DNA of 64,000 nt from JAJAZB01 sp964244295. GTDB lineage: Bacteria; Bacteroidota; Bacteroidia; Cytophagales; Spirosomataceae. The notes under the pieces are model-generated. The model ran no database searches. It saw only the letters and a list, made by a program, of their open reading frames with translations, and had not been told where the DNA came from. The stretch lies in contig CAXTIG010000034.1 of NCBI GenBank assembly GCA_964244295.1, positions 17,628 to 81,627 on the forward strand. Direction: 5' to 3'. Shown one piece after another: positions 25,554 through 33,374 of the stretch (position 1 is the stretch's first letter; each line of letters opens with the position of its first letter). The position numbers and the translations under genes are program-made.

Positions 25554-26804
25554 ATGACCGACCTGCTTTTCCTCCTCACCGGCCTCGCCGTCGGCGGTTT
25601 CGCCGCCTGGAGCATCGCCCGCGCCCGGCTCGGCGGCGAGGTTGGAAATTTGGGGAAAATCACCGCCGACCTGGCCCGCGAGCGCGAGACCACCCTCGAC
25701 CAGGCCCGGCAAATCGCCTCGCTGGAAGCCGATTACCGGAATCTGGAAGACAAATTGTTTTCCCAAAAAACAGAGCTGGAAACGCTCCAGACCCGCTTCA
25801 CCGCCGATTTTAAAACCCTCGCCGCCGACATTCTCGAAGACAAATCCCGGCGCTTCACCGAACAAAATCAACACAACCTCGACGCGATTCTGAAACCGCT
25901 GAACGAAAAAATTCAGTCGTTCGAGAAACGTGTGGAGCAGACCTACGATGCCGAATTGCGGGAGAAAATCAGCCTGCGCGAAGAAATTCGTCACCTCCAT
26001 CAGGCCAGCGCCAAACTCGGTCAGGACGCCGACAACCTGGCCCGCGCCCTGCGCGGCGACACCAAGCGCCAGGGCAACTGGGGTGAGTTGATTCTCGAAA
26101 AAGTGCTCGAACGCTCCGGCCTCACGGCGGGCGTGGAATACCGCACCCAGGTCACGACCCGCAACGGCCACGCCGATATCATCCGCCCCGATGTGGTCGT
26201 GTTTTTACCCGACCAGAAACACCTCGTCGTGGATGCGAAAGTCTCATTGGTGGCCTACGAAAATTGGACGCGTTGCGACGACGAAGGGGAGCGCGAACGC
26301 TGCCTGGCTGCCCACTTGCTTTCGGTGCGCACCCACGTCCGGCAACTCGGTGATAAAAGTTACTACGCGGGCGAGGGCTTCGCTTCGCCTGATTTCACGC
26401 TGCTGTTCATGCCCATCGAGTCGGCGTTTAGCCTGGCCCTGCAACGCGACGGCGAGTTGTTCAACTTCGCCTGGGACCGGCGTATCGTGCTCGTCAGCCC
26501 CACCACGCTGCTGGCAACGCTCCGCACGGTGGCGAGTGTGTGGAAAATGGAAAAGCAAAGCAAAAACGCGCTGGAAATCGCCCGGCTGAGCGGGGAGTTG
26601 TACGACAAACTGGCGGGGGTGCTGGAGGATTTCACGAAAATTTCCCGGCAACTCGAGAGCGCCCAGACGGACTACCGCGACGCGCTGAAGCGTTTGTACG
26701 AAGGCAAGGGCAACGTGGTGCGCACCGCCGAGAAAATCCGCGAACTCGGTGCCCGGCATACCAAAAATTTACCCGCCGCCTGGGTGAACCGGGCGGAGGA
26801 GTGA
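25554..26804 (+). CDS. rmuC: DNA recombination protein RmuC homologue
   Basis: The protein has 416 residues from the ATG at 25554. It has an N-terminal membrane anchor (LLFLLTGLAVGGFAAWSIA). A long coiled coil follows (about 30-150). The conserved RmuC nuclease-like core contains RGDTKRQGNWGELILEKVLERSGL, ADIIRPDVVVFLPDQKHLVVDAKVSL and LLFMPIESAFSLAL. RmuC limits recombination between inverted repeats in E. coli, notable in a genome this rich in palindromes. The gene is directly downstream of the restriction-like gene and ends at a 35-bp palindrome whose first base is the final A of its TGA. Confidence 0.92.
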   Translation: MTDLLFLLTGLAVGGFAAWSIARARLGGEVGNLGKITADLARERETTLDQARQIASLEADYRNLEDKLFSQKTELETLQTRFTADFKTLAADILEDKSRRFTEQNQHNLDAILKPLNEKIQSFEKRVEQTYDAELREKISLREEIRHLHQASAKLGQDADNLARALRGDTKRQGNWGELILEKVLERSGLTAGVEYRTQVTTRNGHADIIRPDVVVFLPDQKHLVVDAKVSLVAYENWTRCDDEGERERCLAAHLLSVRTHVRQLGDKSYYAGEGFASPDFTLLFMPIESAFSLALQRDGELFNFAWDRRIVLVSPTTLLATLRTVASVWKMEKQSKNALEIARLSGELYDKLAGVLEDFTKISRQLESAQTDYRDALKRLYEGKGNVVRTAEKIRELGARHTKNLPAAWVNRAEE

Positions 26805-26888
26805 GCACCCCACCCAACCCTCCCCTGCTGGGAGGGCTAAATCCGGCGAGAAAAGCCCTCCCAGCAGGGGAGGGTTGGGTGGGGTGCT
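26804..26888. repeat. Perfect 35-bp inverted repeat after rmuC
   Basis: Arms 26804-26838 and 26854-26888 are perfectly complementary over 35 bases (CACCCCACCCAACCCTCCCC core) with a 15-base loop. The left arm starts inside the rmuC stop codon. CCCTCCCCTGCTGGGAGGG also folds locally. Confidence 0.9.
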
Positions 26889-26950
26889 GAAGCGGCTGGC
26901 AGTCCGGCCCCGGCCCAGTTTGAGCCGGTTCTGACGAAACTTTTTAAAAC

Positions 26951-28792
26951 ATGGCGAAAACAACCAAACCCACCGCAAAACCGCTTCCCAAAGCGACTAT
27001 CTCAAAACCCGCCCCCCCGCCGCCCGTCGCCCTCGCGTCGCTGAGTGCCCCCCGCCGCCCCATCGACTGGCTCGGCTGGCTCTACCCGGTGCTGCTGGTG
27101 GTGATTGCCTTCAACCTCTGCCGCTACGTGTTCGAGCCGAAGGAAGCCCTCAACGGCGACAACACCGAGTATTACATGCTGGGTAAGGCGCTGTCGAGCG
27201 GGCAGGGTTACGTCAACGTGGCCGACCCCGCCAAGACCCCGCACCACCACTTCCCGCCCGGCTACCCGCTACTCATTGCCGGGCTGATGAAGTTGGGTTT
27301 CGATAGTCTGAACAACGTGAAAGCACTGAACGGCTTTTTCCTGATTGGCAGCATCGTGCTGCTGTTCGGGCAATTCCGCCGGCTGTCGGGCAACGTCCAC
27401 CTGAGTTTTGTGGGGGCACTACTCGTACTGCTCAACGCGCACATCCTCGAATACTCCACCACCGAAATGAGCGAGATGAGTTTTCTGCTGTTCTCGCTGC
27501 TGACGCTGGTTTGTTTTCAGAAAATTGACTTCACAAAACCCGCTTACCGCGACCCCTGGCTGTACGCCTTCATTGCCTTGCTCGCCTTCAGCTATCACCT
27601 GCGCAACGTGGCGCTGGCCCTGGCAGCGGGTGCGGGGCTAGTGCTGCTCTACCGCCGCCGCTGGCTGCATTTGGGAATGACCGTTGTCGGCTTCGGTCTG
27701 CTGTGCCTGCCCTGGTACCTCCACGATCGGGCGCTGGGCGGCAATGCCCGCGTCTCGCAACTCGGCTTCATCAACCCGCTCCGGCCCGAACTCGGGCTGT
27801 TGCAGGGAGCCGGGGCCTGGGTGGCGCGGGTGGGGGAAAACATCGGACGCTACCTCACTCGCGAGATTCCGAGCAGCGTGCTGAGTTGGCAACCCGTCAA
27901 CTACCAGCAACCCATCGAGCCGCTGGAGTGGATTGTCGGGCTGGCGCTGCTGGCCCTGGCGGGTTTCGGGGCCTGGCACTTTCGCCGCGACCGGCTGCTG
28001 CTGGCGGGCTACGCGCTGGCGACGCTGGGAATTCTGATTATTTACCCGCCCGTCTGGACGGGAATGCGGCTGATTTTTCACCTCCTGCCGTTTCTGGTCA
28101 TCGCGCTGCTGGTGGGATTGCACGAAGTCGGGAAGCTGATTTTAGCCAAAGCCAACCTCCGCAACCCGGTGGTAGCGGGCACGGTGTTGCCGCTCCTTTT
28201 CCTACTCCTGGCCGGGCTGTACACGCCCAGTGTGAAAGCCATGCACCAGTACGCCCGCCTCGGCGATTATGACCCGGCCTACAAAAACTACTTCGCCCTG
28301 GCCGAGTGGGCCAAACAAAACACCTTACCCGATGCCGTGATTTCCTGCCGTAAACCCGGCCTGTTTTACATCTTCGCCGACCGCTACGTAACCAACTACG
28401 CCTTCACCGCCGACCAAAAGGCTCTCCTCGACGACCTCCGCCGCCGCAAGGTCAGTTACGTCGTCCTCGACGCGCTGGGCTACTCGTCCACGGGTCGCTA
28501 CCTCTACCCAGTGGTCATGGCCAACCCCGACAAGTTTGAAATCGTGCAGCAATTCAAAGAGCCGGAAACCTACCTGCTGCGCTTCCACGACGAATTTGGC
28601 TGGCACGGCGATTTTCAGGCTGGCAAACCGGCGGGCAAGGGCGAGTACCGCTTCGCCGACGGGCGGAAGGCAGCGGGTATCTGGGAAAAAGCCCGGCCCG
28701 ACAGCCTGACGGGCACGGGGACGCTGACCGACGCGGCGGGCCGGGTGCTGCAAAGCGGGCGGTGGAAGGACGGGCAGTTCCAGCAACCCTGA
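26951..28792 (+). CDS. GT-C type membrane glycosyltransferase-like protein with C-terminal MORN repeats
   Basis: The protein has 613 residues. A lysine/proline-rich N-terminus is followed by 10-12 membrane helices. The first large loop carries NGDNTEYYMLGKALSSGQGY, with the Asp and Tyr typical of ArnT/PMT-type GT-C enzymes. A soluble periplasmic domain follows (about 430-550). The C-terminal 60 residues contain MORN-like repeats (GWHGDFQAGKPAGKGEYRFA, then SLTGTGTLTDAAGR and GRWKDGQF). GT-C proteins use lipid-linked sugars. The MORN tail is an unusual addition. The last residues and the stop lie in a palindrome arm. Confidence 0.75.
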   Translation: MAKTTKPTAKPLPKATISKPAPPPPVALASLSAPRRPIDWLGWLYPVLLVVIAFNLCRYVFEPKEALNGDNTEYYMLGKALSSGQGYVNVADPAKTPHHHFPPGYPLLIAGLMKLGFDSLNNVKALNGFFLIGSIVLLFGQFRRLSGNVHLSFVGALLVLLNAHILEYSTTEMSEMSFLLFSLLTLVCFQKIDFTKPAYRDPWLYAFIALLAFSYHLRNVALALAAGAGLVLLYRRRWLHLGMTVVGFGLLCLPWYLHDRALGGNARVSQLGFINPLRPELGLLQGAGAWVARVGENIGRYLTREIPSSVLSWQPVNYQQPIEPLEWIVGLALLALAGFGAWHFRRDRLLLAGYALATLGILIIYPPVWTGMRLIFHLLPFLVIALLVGLHEVGKLILAKANLRNPVVAGTVLPLLFLLLAGLYTPSVKAMHQYARLGDYDPAYKNYFALAEWAKQNTLPDAVISCRKPGLFYIFADRYVTNYAFTADQKALLDDLRRRKVSYVVLDALGYSSTGRYLYPVVMANPDKFEIVQQFKEPETYLLRFHDEFGWHGDFQAGKPAGKGEYRFADGRKAAGIWEKARPDSLTGTGTLTDAAGRVLQSGRWKDGQFQQP

Positions 28793-28899
28793 CAGCAGTC
28801 GAAGACCCTGTCAGCGGTTGCAGGTGGGTCGGTAGCCGAGTGTGGTTACCCAGGAAGATGCAACCGCTGACAGGGTCTTCGACCGCTGTCAGGGTTGCT
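28782..28899. repeat. 41-bp-arm inverted repeat spanning the end of the GT-C gene
   Basis: Arms 28782-28822 and 28859-28899 pair with few mismatches (AGCAACCCTGACAGC ... GACCCTGTCAGCGG). The left arm encodes the last residues and TGA of the upstream gene. The right arm ends against the -33 region of the next promoter. Confidence 0.85.
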
Positions 28900-28932
28900 T
28901 TGCAAAACAACTCCCCCAATTTTCTACTTTTA
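28899..28932 (+). promoter_or_regulatory. Promoter of the Fe-S oxidoreductase gene
   Basis: TTTG at 28899-28902 is followed after 22 bases by TACTTTTA at 28925-28932, one mismatch from TAnnTTTG. The predicted start is about 25 bases before the ATG at 28961. The -33 box touches the end of the palindrome. Confidence 0.5.
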
Positions 28933-28960
28933 CCACCAACCTCTTTTACCTAAAAACAAG

Positions 28961-30313
28961 ATGCTCGGATACCTCCAACAAGCCCTGTTTGTCATCGCGC
29001 TCGTGGTGACAGGCATACTCGTCGCCCGGCGCGTGGGCATCATCGCCAAAACCATCAACCTGGGCCGCGACGAAGACCGCTCCGACCAGCCCGGCGAGCG
29101 CCTGAAAATCATGCTGCTGGTGGCCTTTGGGCAGAAAAAAATGTTTGCCAACCTGCCCGTGGCGATCATGCACGGGGTGATTTACCTAGGCTTCGTCATC
29201 ATCAACGTCGAGATTCTAGAGATTATCCTCGACGGCATCCTGGGCACGCACCGGCTGTTTGCACCCTACCTGGGGGGCGTCTACCCGTTTTTAATCAACG
29301 TCTTTGAAATCCTGGCCTTCGGTGTGCTGGTGGTCTGCGTCGTGTTTTTGATACGGCGCTGGGTCACGAAAGTATCGCGGTTACAACCCGAACGCCACCG
29401 CGAACTCCGCCGCTGGCCCATTACCGACGCGACACTCATCCTGGGCATCGAAATTTTCCTGATGATTGCCTTCCTCACCTGGAACGCCTCCGACGGCACC
29501 CTGCGGCAGCGCGGCGTGGAGCACTACAACGTGGCGGGCGTACCCGATTTTTTCATCAGCCAATGGTTGATGCCGTTCTTTAAAAATTGGAGTATATCGG
29601 GCCTGATTGCCTACGAGCGCATCGCCTGGTGGGCGCACATCCTGGGCATTTTCGCCTTTGCCGTGTACGTGACGTATTCCAAGCATTTGCACATTGTCAT
29701 CGCCTTTCCCAACGTCTATTTTTCGCGGCTCATCCCGAAGGGCGAAATGCAGAATATGCCCGACGTGACGAAGGAAGTGAACATCATGCTCGGCATCGCC
29801 CAGCCGGACGCGGCCCTCGCCGATGCACCCGAAACCCCCACGCTGGGCAAATTCGGGGCGAAAGACGTGATGGATTTGTCCTGGAAAAATTTGATGGAGG
29901 CGTACTCCTGCACCGAGTGCGGGCGCTGCACGGCGGCCTGCCCGGCCAACCTGACCGGCAAAAAGCTCTCGCCCCGTAAAATCATGATGGACACCCGCGA
30001 CCGCCTCGAAGACGTGGGCCGCAACCTCCAGGCCAACGGCGGAAGTTTCAAAGACGACGGCAAAGCCCTCCTCGGCGACTACATCCTCGACGAGGAACTC
30101 CGCGCCTGCACCTCCTGCAACGCCTGCGTGCAGGAATGCCCGGTGAACATCAACCCGCTCGACATCATTTACCAGTTGCGCCGCTACCGGGTGATGGAAG
30201 AATCCCTGGCCCCCGGCCAGTGGAACGCGATGTTCGCGAACCTCGAAAACAACCAGGCCCCCTGGAAATTCTCCCCCGCCGACCGGTTCAATTGGGCGGA
30301 GGGGATAAAATAA
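28961..30313 (+). CDS. Membrane Fe-S oxidoreductase subunit (HdrD/GlpC-like, N-terminal half)
   Basis: The protein has 450 residues from the ATG at 28961. Five or six membrane helices (about 1-260; e.g. YLQQALFVIALVVTGILVA) form a cytochrome b/NarI-like domain. Two 4Fe-4S motifs follow: CTECGRCTAACP (about 315-326) and CTSCNACVQECP (about 386-397). Together with the cysteine-rich CCG-domain protein encoded at 30677, it makes a membrane oxidoreductase that passes electrons between the quinone pool and a thiol, lactate or electron-transfer flavoprotein-type partner. Such pairs are common in Bacteroidota, and the exact substrate is unknown. The two genes here are separated by an inserted reverse-strand module. 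Confidence 0.85.
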   Translation: MLGYLQQALFVIALVVTGILVARRVGIIAKTINLGRDEDRSDQPGERLKIMLLVAFGQKKMFANLPVAIMHGVIYLGFVIINVEILEIILDGILGTHRLFAPYLGGVYPFLINVFEILAFGVLVVCVVFLIRRWVTKVSRLQPERHRELRRWPITDATLILGIEIFLMIAFLTWNASDGTLRQRGVEHYNVAGVPDFFISQWLMPFFKNWSISGLIAYERIAWWAHILGIFAFAVYVTYSKHLHIVIAFPNVYFSRLIPKGEMQNMPDVTKEVNIMLGIAQPDAALADAPETPTLGKFGAKDVMDLSWKNLMEAYSCTECGRCTAACPANLTGKKLSPRKIMMDTRDRLEDVGRNLQANGGSFKDDGKALLGDYILDEELRACTSCNACVQECPVNINPLDIIYQLRRYRVMEESLAPGQWNAMFANLENNQAPWKFSPADRFNWAEGIK

Positions 30314-30317
30314 AAAA

Positions 30318-30337
30318 TCCCGGCGGTTTCGCCGGGA
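30318..30337 (-). terminator. Terminator hairpin, best fit to the minus-strand small ORF
   Basis: TCCCGGCG-GTTT-CGCCGGGA forms an 8-base GC stem. On the minus strand it is followed at once by TTTTTTATTTTA, a strong U-run, so it should terminate a leftward transcript. On the plus strand the following bases are ACAAAAACC, which is poorer. It ends about 90 bases after the stop of the 33-residue ORF. Confidence 0.75.
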
Positions 30338-30427
30338 CAAAAACCCTCCAGTTTAGCAATGAGGCAATCAGTAACCTTCCCAACACCTATTGCCCGCCAA
30401 CCAAACAGGAAGTTTTTACTCAGTCGC

Positions 30428-30529
30428 TCAGATCAGTTGCCGAAGCAACTCGACCAGCGCAGTAACGAAAGCCAGAATCCGCAGGAAATTATCCATGCGT
30501 CGCTGCCGATGTTTCTGCTTCTTTCCCAT
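30428..30529 (-). CDS. 33-residue basic/hydrophobic small protein (candidate)
   Basis: The ORF starts with the ATG at 30529 and stops at 30428. The first 11 residues are strongly basic (MGKKQKHRQRR). The rest is a hydrophobic, amphipathic helix (MDNFLRILAFVTALVELLRQ, then LI). A perfect Shine-Dalgarno sequence AGGAGG (30537-30542, seven bases before the ATG) is striking in a phylum that mostly lacks them. Several hairpins lie upstream and an intrinsic terminator downstream. The module is antisense between two genes of one enzyme. Possible roles are a membrane-active peptide or toxin, or the coding part of a structured mobile RNA. No family is recognised. Confidence 0.5.
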   Translation of the reverse strand: MGKKQKHRQRRMDNFLRILAFVTALVELLRQLI

Positions 30530-30536
30530 TCAGGAT

Positions 30537-30639
30537 CCTCCTGTGGTGGTGTTTCGGTAGAAACCAAAACACGTTCGAGAAGTCTCACCGTTGGATGAGA
30601 CGAGACGACTAAGAAAACGGGAAGGTTTCATAAACCTCC
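30537..30639 (-). promoter_or_regulatory. Structured leader with Shine-Dalgarno, upstream of the small ORF
   Basis: Read on the minus strand, three hairpins follow each other: GGAGGTTT-ATG-AAACCTTCC (30620-30639, one mismatch), TCTCA ... TGAGA (30583-30600) and GTTTTGG-TTTCTA-CCGAAAC (30551-30570). Then comes AGGAGG (30537-30542). No TAnnTTTG promoter was found further upstream. The density of stems suggests a structured RNA. Confidence 0.45.
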
Positions 30640-30676
30640 GAAAGATTTATCTGAATATCAAGACAACGCATTGAGA

Positions 30677-31480
30677 ATGTCAACTGAAACTCCCACCTAC
30701 CAAGTCCCCACCATGGCCGAACTGGCCGCGCGCGGCGAAACGCCCGACATCCTGTTTTGGGTGGGTTGCCCCGGTTCGTTCGACGACCGCTACAAGCGCG
30801 TCACCATCGCCTTCGTTAAAATCCTGAACGTGGTCGGCATCAAATTCGCCGTGCTGGGCACCGAAGAAAGTTGCACCGGCGACCCGGCCCGGCGGGCGGG
30901 CAACGAGTTTTTGTTTCAGATGCAGGCCACGATGAACATCCAGGTGCTCGACGGCTACGGCATCAAAAAAATCGTGACGGCCTGTCCGCACTGCTTCAAC
31001 ACGCTTAAAAACGAATACCCGGCACTAGGTGGAAACTACGAAGTCATTCACCACTCCACCTTTTTGCAAGGCCTCATCGACGAAGGCCGCATCAAGGTGG
31101 CCGACGGCGGGGCGTTCAAGGGCAAGCGCATCACCTTTCACGACTCCTGCTACCTGGGCCGGGCCAACAAAATTTACGAAGCCCCCCGCGCCGTGCTCGA
31201 AGCGCTGGATGCCGATTTGGTTGAAATGAAACGCTCGCGGGCGCAGGGCCTCTGCTGCGGCGCGGGCGGCGGGCAGTACTTCAAGGAACCCGAACCGGGC
31301 ACGAAAGACGTGAACATTGAGCGCATCGAAGAAGCCCTCGCCACCGGCGCGGAAGCCATCGCTGTGGCTTGCCCGTTTTGCATGACGATGATGACCGACG
31401 GGGTGAAAAACAAGGAGCGCGAAGCCGAAGTGAAGGTGTACGACCTGGCCGAATTCATCGCGCTGCGTCAAAACCTGTAG
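30677..31480 (+). CDS. Cysteine-rich (CCG domain) heterodisulfide reductase-like subunit
   Basis: The protein has 267 residues from the ATG at 30677. Two CCG domains are visible. The first has WVGCPGSFDDRYKRV, ESCTGDPARRAGNE and ACPHCFNTLKNEYP. The second has FHDSCYLGRAN, GLCCGAGGGQYFKEP and ACPFCMTMM. These cysteine sets bind unusual Fe-S clusters in HdrB/HdrD/GlpC-type enzymes. It is the partner of the membrane subunit ending at 30313. The 363-base gap between them, holding an antisense module, is unusual, because these subunits are normally adjacent. Confidence 0.88.
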   Translation: MSTETPTYQVPTMAELAARGETPDILFWVGCPGSFDDRYKRVTIAFVKILNVVGIKFAVLGTEESCTGDPARRAGNEFLFQMQATMNIQVLDGYGIKKIVTACPHCFNTLKNEYPALGGNYEVIHHSTFLQGLIDEGRIKVADGGAFKGKRITFHDSCYLGRANKIYEAPRAVLEALDADLVEMKRSRAQGLCCGAGGGQYFKEPEPGTKDVNIERIEEALATGAEAIAVACPFCMTMMTDGVKNKEREAEVKVYDLAEFIALRQNL

Positions 31481-31539
31481 AACCGGTTTGAGGGAGCAAA
31501 ACGGGTCGGCATGACGGCCTGAAAGCGGAATCGCCAAGA

Positions 31540-33243
31540 TTATAAATTTTTCCGCTTCATTTCTTTTACTGCGAAATCTACTGCCCGCGCCGTCAGGGCC
31601 ATAAACGTAAGCGAGGGATTTTGGCAAGCGGAAGAAGGCATCGCCGCGCCGTCGGTGACAAACACGTTCCGGGCCGCGTGAAGTTGGTTGTGGGCGTTGA
31701 GCAGCGAGGTTTTCGAGTCGCGGCCCATACGGGCGGTACCCATTTCGTGAACGGAGAAGCCGAACACGTTTTCGTCGTCGTACTGCTTCACGTCTTTCAC
31801 CCCGACCCGCTCCAGCATTTCCGCCGCTGATTCGCCCATGTCTTTCCGCATGGTCGCCTCGTTTTCGCGAAAACGGGCGTCGATGCGGAGCGTGGGCAGG
31901 CCCCAGGCATCCCTTTTTTCCCGGTTCAACGAAACCTGATTGTCGAAATACGGCAGGCATTCGCCGTAGTTGCGGAGCGTCACGCGCCAGGGTCCGGGCT
32001 GGGTGGCGGTTTCTTTCCAATCAGTCCCGAAACCCGGTTCGGCGCTCATCCGTGACCAGTTTCCGCGCGCGGCCCCGCCGTAGGTCATAAACCCGCGCAG
32101 GTAATCGGTGCGGGCCGTTTCGGGCGAGCGGTTGCGGAAGCGCGGGATGATGCAATCCACCGGGCGGCGACCGGAGTAGTAGTCGTTCTCAAACCCTTCG
32201 ACCAGTCCCGTAGCCCCCACGTTTTTCTGGTGGTCCATCAAGTAATGGCCCAGCACGCCCGAATCGTTACCGAAGCCGTTGGGAAAGCGGCCGTTCGCCG
32301 AGTGCATCAGCAGCCAGGTGGTGTTGAGCGTTCCGGCGTTGAGGAACAGCAATTTAGCAAAAAACTCCTGCGACTGCTTCGTTTCGGCGTCAAGGACGCG
32401 GACGCCCGTGGCCCGCTGCGATTTTTCGTCGAATAAAATTTCCGTGGCGATGGAATGGGGCCGGAGGGTAAGCTTACCCGTTTTCATCGCGTCGGGAATC
32501 GTGGCCGATACGCTGCTGAAGTAGCCCCCGAACGGACAACCTCGCTCGCACAGACTACGGGCCTGACAAAGCCCCCGGCCCCGGTGCGGCACCGTCAGGT
32601 GGGCCACCCGCCCGATGCTCATGCGCCGGTCGGGGAAGGCGCTTTCGACCCGCCCCTTCATCCATTTTTCCACGCAATTCATTTCAAACGGCGGTAAAAA
32701 ATCGCTGTCAGGCAGTTGGGCCAAACTTTCTTTTTGCCCCGAAATTCCGACGTACCGCTCGACGTAGCCGTACCAGGGCGCGAGGTCGGCGTAGCGGATG
32801 GGCCAGTCCACGCCGTGGCCGTCGCGGGCGTTGGCTTCGAAGTCGAGGTCGCTCCAGCGGTAGGTGTGCCGCCCCCAGAGCAGCGAGCGCCCGCCGGTTT
32901 GGTAGCCCCGAATCCACCAGAAGGGCTGGGCCTGGGTGTAGGGATGGTCGGTGTCTTTGGCGTAAAAGTGTTTGGTGGCTCCGCTGAAGGCGTAGTTTTT
33001 ACACTGAATTTCGTAGTCGGTTCGATCCTGCGGCGTGTCCCGTCCGCCGTGCGGCACCTCCCAGGGTTTCCACATCGCCGTGGGATAATCCTTGACGTGT
33101 TCGACCAGCGGCCCACGTTCGAGCAGCAACACGCGCAGGCCCTTTTCGGTCAGTTCTTTCGCCGCCAGCCCGCCGGTCATGCCCGCCCCGACGACGATGG
33201 CGTCGAACGTATTTTGGGGGGTGGCGCGGAGGTTGAGTTGCAT
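31540..33243 (-). CDS. GMC family FAD-dependent dehydrogenase (paralogue 1)
   Basis: The protein has 567 residues. The FAD-binding dinucleotide fold is DAIVVGAGMTGGLAAKELTE (about 15-34). The middle part has a cysteine-containing segment (CQARSLCERGCPFGGYFSS). The C-terminal GMC signature includes the catalytic-type His in SVHEMGTARMGRD and NVFVTDGAAMPSSACQNPS. It belongs to the gluconate/sugar dehydrogenase branch, whose large subunit pairs with a small subunit 3 (see 39068-39634). It has no signal peptide of its own, so export would be by hitch-hiking on a TAT-signal partner. It is about 570 residues, as are its two paralogues here. Confidence 0.88.
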   Translation of the reverse strand: MQLNLRATPQNTFDAIVVGAGMTGGLAAKELTEKGLRVLLLERGPLVEHVKDYPTAMWKPWEVPHGGRDTPQDRTDYEIQCKNYAFSGATKHFYAKDTDHPYTQAQPFWWIRGYQTGGRSLLWGRHTYRWSDLDFEANARDGHGVDWPIRYADLAPWYGYVERYVGISGQKESLAQLPDSDFLPPFEMNCVEKWMKGRVESAFPDRRMSIGRVAHLTVPHRGRGLCQARSLCERGCPFGGYFSSVSATIPDAMKTGKLTLRPHSIATEILFDEKSQRATGVRVLDAETKQSQEFFAKLLFLNAGTLNTTWLLMHSANGRFPNGFGNDSGVLGHYLMDHQKNVGATGLVEGFENDYYSGRRPVDCIIPRFRNRSPETARTDYLRGFMTYGGAARGNWSRMSAEPGFGTDWKETATQPGPWRVTLRNYGECLPYFDNQVSLNREKRDAWGLPTLRIDARFRENEATMRKDMGESAAEMLERVGVKDVKQYDDENVFGFSVHEMGTARMGRDSKTSLLNAHNQLHAARNVFVTDGAAMPSSACQNPSLTFMALTARAVDFAVKEMKRKNL

Positions 33244-33268
33244 GGATTTCTGTTTTTATGGAGAAGAA

Positions 33269-33360
33269 AAGGGGTCACGCTGAGCGGAGTCGAAGCGCGG
33301 TGCGGTGGGCCAACGCTGACCAGCCGCACCGCGCTTCGACTCCGTTCAGCGTGACCCCTT
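33269..33360. repeat. 37-bp-arm inverted repeat, gtcacgctgagcgg family
   Basis: Arms 33269-33305 and 33324-33360 pair with one mismatch. The outer 25 or so bases are the same as in the repeat at 3998-4093, while the inner part differs. It lies between two GMC genes. Confidence 0.9.
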
Positions 33361-33374
33361 TTGTTTCTTTTTGG

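Noticed and set aside
30136..30465. Plus-strand frame overlapping the end of the Fe-S subunit gene
   Set aside because: It reads mostly through the real gene in another frame and then through the antisense module; no motif.
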